Shown here: positions 1 through 5,216 of the stretch, in pieces
Layout: every line of letters begins with the position of its first letter
Position numbering within the stretch: the stretch's first letter is position 1
From: Gorillibacterium sp.
GTDB lineage: Bacteria; Bacillota; Bacilli; Paenibacillales; NBRC-103111
Assembly (NCBI GenBank): GCA_023511325.1
Contig: JAIMBU010000086.1
Location: 1 to 8,184 of the forward strand
DNA length: 8,184 nucleotides
Direction of reading: 5' to 3'
Translations under genes and position numbers: made by a program
Notes under the pieces: model-generated
What the model was told of the DNA's origin: nothing
Seen by the model: the letters and a program-made list of their open reading frames with translations, nothing else
Database searches by the model: none

Positions 1-54
1 TTGGTTGAGGTCATAAGTGGAAACGTTGAAAACAGAAAGCCATCATTTATCTAG
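1..54 (+). CDS. Possible C-terminal tail of an upstream gene (partial)
   Basis: Frame 1 is open from the window edge to a TAG at 52-54, giving a 17-residue tail that ends in KPSFI. The other two forward frames hit stops within the first 15 bases. A terminator-like hairpin begins 14 bases after the stop, which is what the end of a gene would look like. In B. subtilis the gene just before yqzE is comGG, the last gene of the competence pseudopilus operon, so a ComGG-like protein is one possibility. The tail is too short to identify, and a chance open frame of this length is common. Confidence 0.22.
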   Translation: MVEVISGNVENRKPSFI

Positions 55-67
55 ATTTTTGATTATA

Positions 68-98
68 AGCTACCGGGGCTAACTCGATGGCTTTTTTT
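68..98 (+). terminator. Probable Rho-independent terminator upstream of yqzE
   Basis: Bases 68-75 (AGCTACCG) pair with 85-92 (CGATGGCT), with one G-U wobble, one C-A mismatch and a 9-base loop. The stem runs directly into a T run ending at 98. It would end transcription of a gene leaving off near position 54 and separate it from yqzE. The stem is imperfect, so confidence is moderate. Confidence 0.45.
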
Positions 99-126
99 GT
101 TGTGCTACTCCCCTTTCCCTTTCTCT

Positions 127-156
127 TTAACTGAAAAGTATACCTTTGATTATAAA
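127..156 (+). promoter_or_regulatory. Candidate sigma-A promoter for yqzE
   Basis: TTAACT at 127-132 matches four of six bases of the -35 consensus. TATAAA at 151-156 matches five of six of the -10 consensus. The spacer is 18 bases. It lies between the upstream terminator and the yqzE ribosome binding site, so it is in the right place. The region is AT-rich and such matches arise easily by chance. Confidence 0.28.
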
Positions 157-217
157 GGGAATGATAAAAGGGGGAGCGATCAAGACTTTTATTTAGCGGA
201 AGGAGGTTCAAGGGCCT

Positions 218-406
218 ATGGCATCTAAACGCGATGAGATTCTCCAGGAATTGACTGCGAAGGTGGTCACCTATATAGACACGCCAAAAGAACTGCGCAA
301 ACAGAACAGAGATAAGAACAAGCAATATAGAGAACACTGGAGCAAGAGGTGGTTTGGGCTTCTGCCGGAAGCACTACATCAGTTATTCATCGGACATAAA
401 AAATAA
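218..406 (+). CDS. yqzE: YqzE family small protein
   Basis: A 62-residue, strongly basic protein of the YqzE family, which is known from Bacillus and relatives and has no established function. The family signature is visible as VVTYIDTPKELRKQNR in the first half, followed by the aromatic-basic stretch WSKRWFGLLPEAL and a short lysine-rich end. Length is typical of the family. There is no signal peptide; the C-terminal segment around LLPEALHQLF could be an amphipathic helix. The ATG at 218 is preceded by AAGGAGG at 200-206, with a slightly long gap of 11 bases. In B. subtilis yqzE sits directly after comGG in the competence pilus region, so a link to that region is possible, but nothing here shows a role. 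It converges on the secreted-protein gene and shares its terminator. Confidence 0.85.
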   Translation: MASKRDEILQELTAKVVTYIDTPKELRKQNRDKNKQYREHWSKRWFGLLPEALHQLFIGHKK

Positions 407-448
407 CCGCTCGCATTCTGCTCAACCAGAATGACGAGCGGCTTTTTT
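407..448. terminator. Bidirectional Rho-independent terminator
   Basis: A strong hairpin starts immediately after the yqzE stop codon. Bases 407-420 pair with 427-441 over 14 base pairs with a single bulged A at 434 and a 6-base loop. On the plus strand the stem is followed by six Ts (443-448). On the minus strand it is followed by TTATTTTTT (complement of 398-406). It therefore serves both yqzE and the convergent minus-strand gene that ends at 481. Confidence 0.9.
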
Positions 449-480
449 ATGGATTTTTTCTTAGAGAGGAGTATTCACTA

Positions 481-1617
481 TCAAGGGGAAACATAGAAAT
501 GGCCAATTTTCAATTGGTTGAAGGGAAGGTAACGCAGACCTTCCTGTTCGACGGCAAAGTAGTTGTTTTCACTTAACCAATGGTGGGTACTCCTTACGGC
601 AAAAGGGAATAAGGCTTGCTTGGCATAGACTTTGATCGTGTAGATCACTTTTTTGTGCTCTTGGAGCAGATCAGCCAGCGCGGCAAAATGAGTTAGCGGC
701 ATAGGTTTATCTACAATCCACCCGGCGTCGTCATAAGGGTCGAATGATTCTGTGAGTAGTTGTTTCATTACTTTGTCAGCGGGACTTATAAGCTCACTAA
801 TACTAGCTTGGACAACAGATGATTTCTTTATCGAACTCTGTGAATCCAGTAACTCTAATGAGGATGGGGCCTCCAGCGAGGGTGGCGATTGCACAGGCAG
901 CAGTTTGGTTAGATCAGGCAAGGTCTCCCCAGATTTGGCATCGAAATAATAGGGCTCACCGGCAATGCGAAGCAACCAGAAGGCTTCTAGTGGTCCGAGA
1001 TAATATCTTATTGCGGTCGTTTCATATTGAGGAATAGAAGCTAAGAGTCCACGCTGCGATAACGATTCGCGCAGCGTTACGAGGCTAAAAAGTGGGTTTG
1101 GCCCAGGGCCGTATTCAGTTAATTCAATCTTACCCTCAGGATCATAAGAAACAATCATATAGCCTACTTCTGTCTCCCCGTCACGTAGGGTAACCAGCCA
1201 AGCATGTGTTCCGGGCCCAAGGGGTTCCATCACATAGCTAGATTTTTTCCAAGCAGCGAAACCTGGCTCAGTGGATAGGGCTTCGATCCACCCCTTGATT
1301 TTGCTATCCAACTCCGTGCTAAAGTCTTTATTGATCCTATCCTTGGAGATAGGCCTTGCATCGGCAACTCCATCTGGGGTCTCCGATGGAGTTGCTACTG
1401 GAGTTGCAAGGGAATGATTCGTGTTGCCGGGTGGAACTGAAGTGTTTGGTTCCTTGCTGGGAGCAGTAACAGACACGGTTATAGCTTGTAGTGGGTCAGC
1501 TATACGTGAAAGAGTCAGATGATCTGGACCGGGAGCGGCTGCATTGCTGGGAGTTACGATTAGGAGGTTAGTACTAACCAGGGCAGCCATGCCCCATTGC
1601 CTAATATAACGATACAT
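481..1617 (-). CDS. Secreted protein of unknown function
   Basis: A 378-residue exported protein that I do not recognise. Residues 1-28 form a signal peptide: basic start MYRYIRQWG, hydrophobic stretch AALVSTNLLIVT, and a small-residue cleavage site near SNAAA with no lipobox cysteine. A Pro/Ser/Thr-rich linker follows (about 30-95). A first globular region (about 105-240) contains AWLVTLRDGETEVGYMIVSY, LTEYGPGPNPLF and AFWLLRIAGEPYYFDAKSGE, which loosely recall the PepSY or protease-prodomain style of small alpha-beta domain. After a second Ser-rich linker (about 243-275), a C-terminal region has DPYDDAGW, a conserved-looking HHWLSENNYFAVEQ and GLRYLP. The ATG at 1615-1617 was chosen because GGCGGTGG lies just upstream and the signal peptide begins there; a TTG 16 codons upstream lacks a good binding site. 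It may be co-transcribed with yqhG, whose stop is 119 bases upstream with no terminator seen between. Confidence 0.75.
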   Translation of the reverse strand: MYRYIRQWGMAALVSTNLLIVTPSNAAAPGPDHLTLSRIADPLQAITVSVTAPSKEPNTSVPPGNTNHSLATPVATPSETPDGVADARPISKDRINKDFSTELDSKIKGWIEALSTEPGFAAWKKSSYVMEPLGPGTHAWLVTLRDGETEVGYMIVSYDPEGKIELTEYGPGPNPLFSLVTLRESLSQRGLLASIPQYETTAIRYYLGPLEAFWLLRIAGEPYYFDAKSGETLPDLTKLLPVQSPPSLEAPSSLELLDSQSSIKKSSVVQASISELISPADKVMKQLLTESFDPYDDAGWIVDKPMPLTHFAALADLLQEHKKVIYTIKVYAKQALFPFAVRSTHHWLSENNYFAVEQEGLRYLPFNQLKIGHFYVSP

Positions 1618-1736
1618 TATCCACCGCCAATCTTGGTTTAAGTTATCTATGCCATTATTGTACAAGTTATACCAAGAGAAGTTTGTTTCTTCCTGAAGGG
1701 CAAGCGGGCGATTTTCTTCCGTTTTTATGTTGGGGA

Positions 1737-3056
1737 TTAGCGGGTTTCGTCGCCTTGCGGAGCACCATCGTCATTTAGGTGAAAAAGACCGCAGTTCACG
1801 ACACTTACCCGGATGCGAGGTTTATACTGCCACAAGGCTTCATCGCGCCGCATCTGATATTCCTGTTTTGCTCCCTCTTGACGTGATTGAGCCGAATGCT
1901 CGGTTTCAGCTTGGTGGGTTGCCGTTTCATTATTTAAGAACGATTGTAAATCCTCCAGCAAGCTGCCATAGAAGCTGTCGATTCGCTGCAATTCATCTTC
2001 AAGGCGCAGATGAGCATCAGAGGCCCATTGATGATCGTAGTTTTTCAGTTTCCTCTCCAGATAGGCTTCGAGTAGTGTAGTCGCCCGATTGAGTGTGATT
2101 TTATTTGGCTTTAGGTAGACCCCAGGTGGAATACGGGAGTCGAGCTTGCGTTTTTTGGCTTTTTCCCAGAAGTCATTCTCTATCTGGCCTGTGCTCAGAT
2201 GAACACCAAGCGAATGCAGTTCCTCACGCTTCATATCGCTGACGAGCTCCACCTTATAGTTGATGCAAAGCCAGGTGGAGTAAGGAGTAGACAAGGGAGC
2301 GGCGTTTTTTTTCCGTTCCTCAAACAGACGAATATAGGTGCCTCGCCGCTTAGCCACTTGGAAGATTTGCTCCAAGCGGCGGCTGCCAAAGGTTAACGTA
2401 TCGGTTGGAATGCGGCTTATGGGACTCGGCAGTGTAATCCCAAAATAACGTCCGAGAATAGTTTCTGGAACGGCTGGTGCTGCTCCTACTGGAGGAACCT
2501 GAGTTGCACCCAGTGGTGCTCCTGTTGAAGAACCGCCCAGTGCTCCTGCAGTTGAAGAAGCCTGAGGTGTGCCTAATGGAGCGACTGCTGGACGCACTTG
2601 AGAAGCGTTGGCGCCTGCTGGATGAACTTGAGAAGCGTTCAATGGGGTGCCTGCAACTTGAAAAGCATTCAATGATACTCCTTCTACAGGAGGAGCTAGC
2701 GGGGCATTTATTGGTGCTCCAGTTGGAGGCGCGAATACGTTTCTTGGTGCTGAAGCTGCGCCCATCGGTACGGAGCCAGGCGGTGCGGCCATAGGAGCCA
2801 ATCCGCTTGAAGCGGATTGGGCTGTACCGTTGGCTTCTGACTCTGCTGTAGGATCGAAAATAAAACGCATCGTCATAGTTTCGGCGGGGGCACCCGTGCG
2901 TTCAATAAAGCCCCAGTAATAGGACCGTCCTGTTAGCTCCTTGTCCGCTTCAGGTGAAAGCTTGACCAGAACGGAGGAAGGGGTTTTCTCGATGACGGAG
3001 CAATCCATCACTTCCAGAAAGCGCATGAGGTAACGCTCGATGTGTTTGGAATTCAT
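1737..3056 (-). CDS. yqhG: YqhG family protein with a long Pro/Ala-rich repeat insert
   Basis: A 439-residue member of the YqhG family, whose function is unknown. B. subtilis YqhG is about 260 residues, so this copy is much longer. The N-terminal part (1-70) has the family pattern: IERYLMRFLEVMDC, then VKLSPEADKELTGRSYYWGF and MTMRFIFDP. The C-terminal part (about 198-430) is also family-like, with GSRRLEQIFQVAKRRG, YSTWLCINYKVEL, GVYLKPNKITLNRA, a charged helical or coiled-coil stretch (about 320-408) and WQYKPRIRVS near the end. Between them (about 71-197) is a low-complexity insert rich in Pro, Ala, Gly and Ser, with 10-residue repeats of the type LNASQVHPAG. The ATG at 3054-3056 has AGGAG seven bases upstream; the GTG two codons earlier is only one base from that site. 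The start lies two bases after the helicase stop, so translation is probably coupled. Confidence 0.88.
   Translation of the reverse strand: MNSKHIERYLMRFLEVMDCSVIEKTPSSVLVKLSPEADKELTGRSYYWGFIERTGAPAETMTMRFIFDPTAESEANGTAQSASSGLAPMAAPPGSVPMGAASAPRNVFAPPTGAPINAPLAPPVEGVSLNAFQVAGTPLNASQVHPAGANASQVRPAVAPLGTPQASSTAGALGGSSTGAPLGATQVPPVGAAPAVPETILGRYFGITLPSPISRIPTDTLTFGSRRLEQIFQVAKRRGTYIRLFEERKKNAAPLSTPYSTWLCINYKVELVSDMKREELHSLGVHLSTGQIENDFWEKAKKRKLDSRIPPGVYLKPNKITLNRATTLLEAYLERKLKNYDHQWASDAHLRLEDELQRIDSFYGSLLEDLQSFLNNETATHQAETEHSAQSRQEGAKQEYQMRRDEALWQYKPRIRVSVVNCGLFHLNDDGAPQGDETR
2596..2685 (-). repeat. Three 30-bp tandem repeats inside yqhG
   Basis: Three direct copies with a 30-base period begin at 2596, 2626 and 2656. 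The first 14 bases (ACTTGAGAAGCGTT as read on the plus strand) are identical in copies 1 and 2, and copy 3 differs at two of them. The remaining 16 bases are more diverged. They encode the decapeptides LNAFQVAGTP, LNASQVHPAG and ANASQVRPAV. More decayed relatives (APLGATQVPPVG and similar) lie on the C-terminal side, up to about 2490. The period is a multiple of three, so copy-number change would keep the frame. Confidence 0.85.
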
Positions 3057-3058
3057 GG

Positions 3059-4939
3059 TCACACTCCTGTCGTTGATATGATCTCTGTTGTCGCGGCAAA
3101 CCCAGCCGTGTCCGAATTAGCAACCACTCCGCTATCTGGCAGAAAGCCGGTACTCATCGCTTGCTTCGCCTGCGTTCGAGGGCTGCGGCCAGAGCCCGTG
3201 ACGCCGCGGAGCTTGGTAACGGGTTCCGCTGGATTAGAAGCTTTACTCGTTGCTGGTGATAGCAAGGAATCCCCCAGCTTATTTAAGCGCGCGCGCATCT
3301 CCTCGTCACCGTCTGACTCCAAGACGAGCTTCATTAAATCGGTCTCTAGGGATGCGGTTTGATCGAGAATAAGGTCTAATCCTCCGATGACGAGCTCGAA
3401 CATGTTGATTTTTTCATGGAGCAGACCGAGGATATGCTCTTCAATGGTGCCAATGGTTGAAAGGTTATAGATGTTAACATCATGGGTTTGGCCCAGACGG
3501 TGAATGCGTCCAATCCGCTGCTCCAAACGCATCGGATTCCAAGGTAAATCGAAATTGATCAAATGGTGACAGAACTGGAGATTGATCCCTTCACCCCCTG
3601 CCTCTGTTGCCACAAGAACCTGAGCACGACCGCGAAATAGGTCCATCATCCAGTCTTTTTTACCGCGATTCATCCCTCCACGATAAGGAACGGCGGATAT
3701 GCCATGATCCTTCAGATGCTTCATGAGGTATTCCTGCGAGGCCCGATATTCGGTAAAGATAATCACTTTTTCTTGAATGCTATCAACTAGCTCGATAACC
3801 TTCTCCGCTTTGCTATTGGCCGTAATTCCGCGAATGAGCTCGACAAGCTCCCAAACCTTGGGACGCATCGGTGATGTCTCCGGCAGCTTCTTAAATAAAT
3901 GAACAAGCGTGACGAAGACGGCATCGCGGCTACTGCAAACCTCCCGCTGCAGAGTGACGAGTGTAAATGCATTTGCCGTACTATGGCCCATCTCGTCGTA
4001 GCGCTCCTTAACAAAACGGGTCACTCCGTCATACAAGGCTTGCTCTTCAGGTGAGAGCAAGAGGGGAATATTCTTGACAATTCGCTTGGTAAAATCAACA
4101 CCGCCATCACTGCGCCGATTGCGGATCATTATTTTCGATAATTCGCTTTGGAGAATGCCCTCGTTTTTAGGAACTCTTTTATCCGCGACGAAATTGTCCT
4201 GAAAGCTTCCTTCACCGCCCAATTGGCCTGGCTTTAAAACATGAATCAAATTATAAAGTTCGTCCATATTATTCTGTACAGGGGTGGCGGTAAGCAATAA
4301 ACAGTATTTACGCCGGAGACCACTCACGAATTGATAGTTGGTTGTCTTCTTATTCTTCAACTTGTGGGCCTCATCGATAATCAGCATGTCGTAATCTAGG
4401 CTCATGACAATATCCCGATGCGGCGAACGTTTAGCGGTGTCGATGGAGGCAACGATTACGTCAGTATTCGCCCACATATAAGATTTCCTCTGGGCACTGG
4501 CGGATATACCAAACTTCTGGTTTAGCTCACGCACCCATTGCAGAACGAGGGAGGCGGGCACGAGAATCAGCGCTTTTTTGACTAGACCACGCACCATGTA
4601 CTCCTTAAGCACTAGGCCAGCTTCTATGGTTTTCCCAAGGCCTACTTCATCTGCAAGAATAGCCCGTCCACGCATCTCCAAAAGCACCTTACGTGCCGCC
4701 TCTGTTTGGTGATCAAGTGGAGTAAAGCTAGGTAGATGGCGCAAACATTGGAGCTCGTCGAAGCTTTGCACCAGTCTAGCTGCTTCTGATTCGAGAGCAA
4801 GCTGAAAGAGCTCGGGTCGATCCCAAGGGCCGTTATTATCCATGCGAGTGTGCAGATCCGCTAACCAGTCGCGTTCAAAATGAATATCTAACCCTGCGCC
4901 GAGCGGTTTAATTAGTACTTCAGGGTCCGTTTGGCTCAT
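3059..4939 (-). CDS. yqhH: RapA/SNF2-type DEAH helicase (YqhH-like)
   Basis: A 626-residue superfamily 2 ATPase that should translocate on double-stranded nucleic acid or remodel nucleic acid-protein complexes; its partner is unknown. All core motifs are present in order: Q-like DHQTEAA (76-82), Walker A DEVGLGKT (97-104), Ia ILVPASLVLQW, Walker B DEAH (189-192), III LLTATPVQNN (215-224), V VATEAGGEGINLQ (443-455) and VI EQRIGRIHRLGQ (473-484). DEVGLGKT rather than DEMGLGKT places it on the RapA/HepA side of the SNF2 group. It lacks room for the RapA N-terminal Tudor-like domains and has no SWIM zinc motif. The last 80 residues (about 545-626) are Ser/Thr/Ala-rich and look disordered. B. subtilis YqhH is shorter (about 557 residues) and also neighbours yqhG. 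The ATG at 4937-4939 has AAGGAGG seven bases upstream; an in-frame GTG 16 codons upstream is rejected. Confidence 0.92.
   Translation of the reverse strand: MSQTDPEVLIKPLGAGLDIHFERDWLADLHTRMDNNGPWDRPELFQLALESEAARLVQSFDELQCLRHLPSFTPLDHQTEAARKVLLEMRGRAILADEVGLGKTIEAGLVLKEYMVRGLVKKALILVPASLVLQWVRELNQKFGISASAQRKSYMWANTDVIVASIDTAKRSPHRDIVMSLDYDMLIIDEAHKLKNKKTTNYQFVSGLRRKYCLLLTATPVQNNMDELYNLIHVLKPGQLGGEGSFQDNFVADKRVPKNEGILQSELSKIMIRNRRSDGGVDFTKRIVKNIPLLLSPEEQALYDGVTRFVKERYDEMGHSTANAFTLVTLQREVCSSRDAVFVTLVHLFKKLPETSPMRPKVWELVELIRGITANSKAEKVIELVDSIQEKVIIFTEYRASQEYLMKHLKDHGISAVPYRGGMNRGKKDWMMDLFRGRAQVLVATEAGGEGINLQFCHHLINFDLPWNPMRLEQRIGRIHRLGQTHDVNIYNLSTIGTIEEHILGLLHEKINMFELVIGGLDLILDQTASLETDLMKLVLESDGDEEMRARLNKLGDSLLSPATSKASNPAEPVTKLRGVTGSGRSPRTQAKQAMSTGFLPDSGVVANSDTAGFAATTEIISTTGV
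3064..3068 (-). promoter_or_regulatory. yqhG ribosome binding site inside the helicase gene end
   Basis: AGGAG on the minus strand lies seven bases before the yqhG ATG (3054-3056) and within the last codons of the helicase gene. The helicase stop TGA (3059-3061) falls between this site and the ATG. Ribosomes that finish the helicase therefore stop on top of the yqhG start signal, the usual layout for translational coupling. Confidence 0.8.
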
Positions 4940-4946
4940 AGGTTTT

Positions 4947-4953
4947 CCTCCTT
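4947..4953 (-). promoter_or_regulatory. Ribosome binding site that sets the helicase start
   Basis: AAGGAGG on the minus strand sits seven bases before the ATG at 4937-4939. It lies downstream of the alternative GTG at 4985-4987 and so would be inside the coding region if that start were used. This decides for the shorter protein. Confidence 0.85.
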
Positions 4954-5116
4954 CACTTGTTTCATTTAGTATGGTCGAAGGGAACACTTTTCATAACCCC
5001 TATATCTACGGTATGATAAAAGGGCTTTTTCAAAAAAAGAGTATGGAAGCGAAAAGACAAGCTAGGAAGATATACATGCTTATTCTCTTGGGAAAATAGT
5101 TTAAAAGGTACTCGTA

Positions 5117-5132
5117 ACACTAAATATTGTGT
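5117..5132 (+). promoter_or_regulatory. NrdR box 1 (nrdJ operator)
   Basis: ACACTAAATATTGTGT is close to the NrdR-box consensus (ACACwAyATATyGTGT type). The outer arms AACAC and GTGTT form a perfect inverted repeat at 5116-5120 and 5129-5133. The box ends two bases before the perfect -10 hexamer, so bound NrdR would block RNA polymerase. NrdR is the zinc-finger and ATP-cone repressor that senses dATP and controls ribonucleotide reductase genes. The nrdR gene is not in this window. Confidence 0.85.
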
Positions 5133-5134
5133 TG

Positions 5135-5140
5135 TATAAT
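5135..5140 (+). promoter_or_regulatory. nrdJ promoter, -10 element
   Basis: A perfect TATAAT lies 76 bases before the nrdJ ATG. The best -35 at the right distance is weak (TCGTAA at 5112-5117, spacer 17). Transcription would start near 5147 and give a leader of about 70 bases. A perfect -10 with a poor -35 fits a promoter whose spacer is taken up by a repressor site. Confidence 0.7.
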
Positions 5141-5148
5141 AAGTTACT

Positions 5149-5164
5149 GCACTAAATCTGGAAA
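5149..5164 (+). promoter_or_regulatory. Probable NrdR box 2 (half-conserved)
   Basis: GCACTAAATCTGGAAA matches box 1 at 10 of 16 positions, including an unbroken CACTAAAT at 5150-5157. The distance from the same core in box 1 (5118) is exactly 32 bases, about three helical turns. Paired NrdR boxes spaced 31-33 bases apart are the known arrangement in other bacteria. The right half is poor, so this may be the weaker site of the pair. Confidence 0.55.
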
Positions 5165-5203
5165 TAACATTCGCTATCCGCTTTGCTAAATTGATCCATA
5201 TTT

Positions 5204-5210
5204 AAGGAGG
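5204..5210 (+). promoter_or_regulatory. nrdJ ribosome binding site
   Basis: AAGGAGG is six bases before the ATG at 5217. An in-frame TTG directly before that ATG would leave only three bases, so the ATG is preferred. The difference is one residue. Confidence 0.85.
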
Positions 5211-5216
5211 ATTTTG

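Noticed and set aside
47..337. Minus-strand open frame with a hydrophobic start, overlapping yqzE
   Set aside because: It runs opposite yqzE and its ribosome binding site. The apparent membrane segment is the reverse of yqzE codons, and the recognisable family is on the plus strand.
1615..1665. TTG start giving 16 extra residues on the secreted protein
   Set aside because: No good ribosome binding site precedes it, and the extra polar residues would sit in front of a complete signal peptide.
1727..2080. Plus-strand open frame opposite the end of yqhG
   Set aside because: The opposite strand encodes conserved YqhG C-terminal residues, and this frame has no binding site and an His/Arg-rich antisense composition.
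2477..2794. Leu/Glu-rich open frame on the plus strand opposite yqhG
   Set aside because: It is the antisense of the YqhG repeat insert. Its Leu-rich repeats simply mirror the 30-base DNA repeats, and there is no ribosome binding site.
4990..5040. CCC...AAAAGGGCTTTTT in the divergent spacer as a plus-strand terminator
   Set aside because: The stem is short with poor pairing, and no plus-strand gene lies upstream of it to terminate.
4940..5116. Promoter for the helicase operon
   Set aside because: Several AT-rich partial matches exist on the minus strand (for example TTGAAA near 5027-5032), but none has a good partner hexamer at 16-18 bases, so no position is claimed.
5141..5216. Cobalamin riboswitch in the nrdJ leader
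   Set aside because: The leader after the -10 is only about 70 bases, too short for the cobalamin aptamer, and no B12-box-like sequence was seen. Regulation is better explained by the NrdR boxes.
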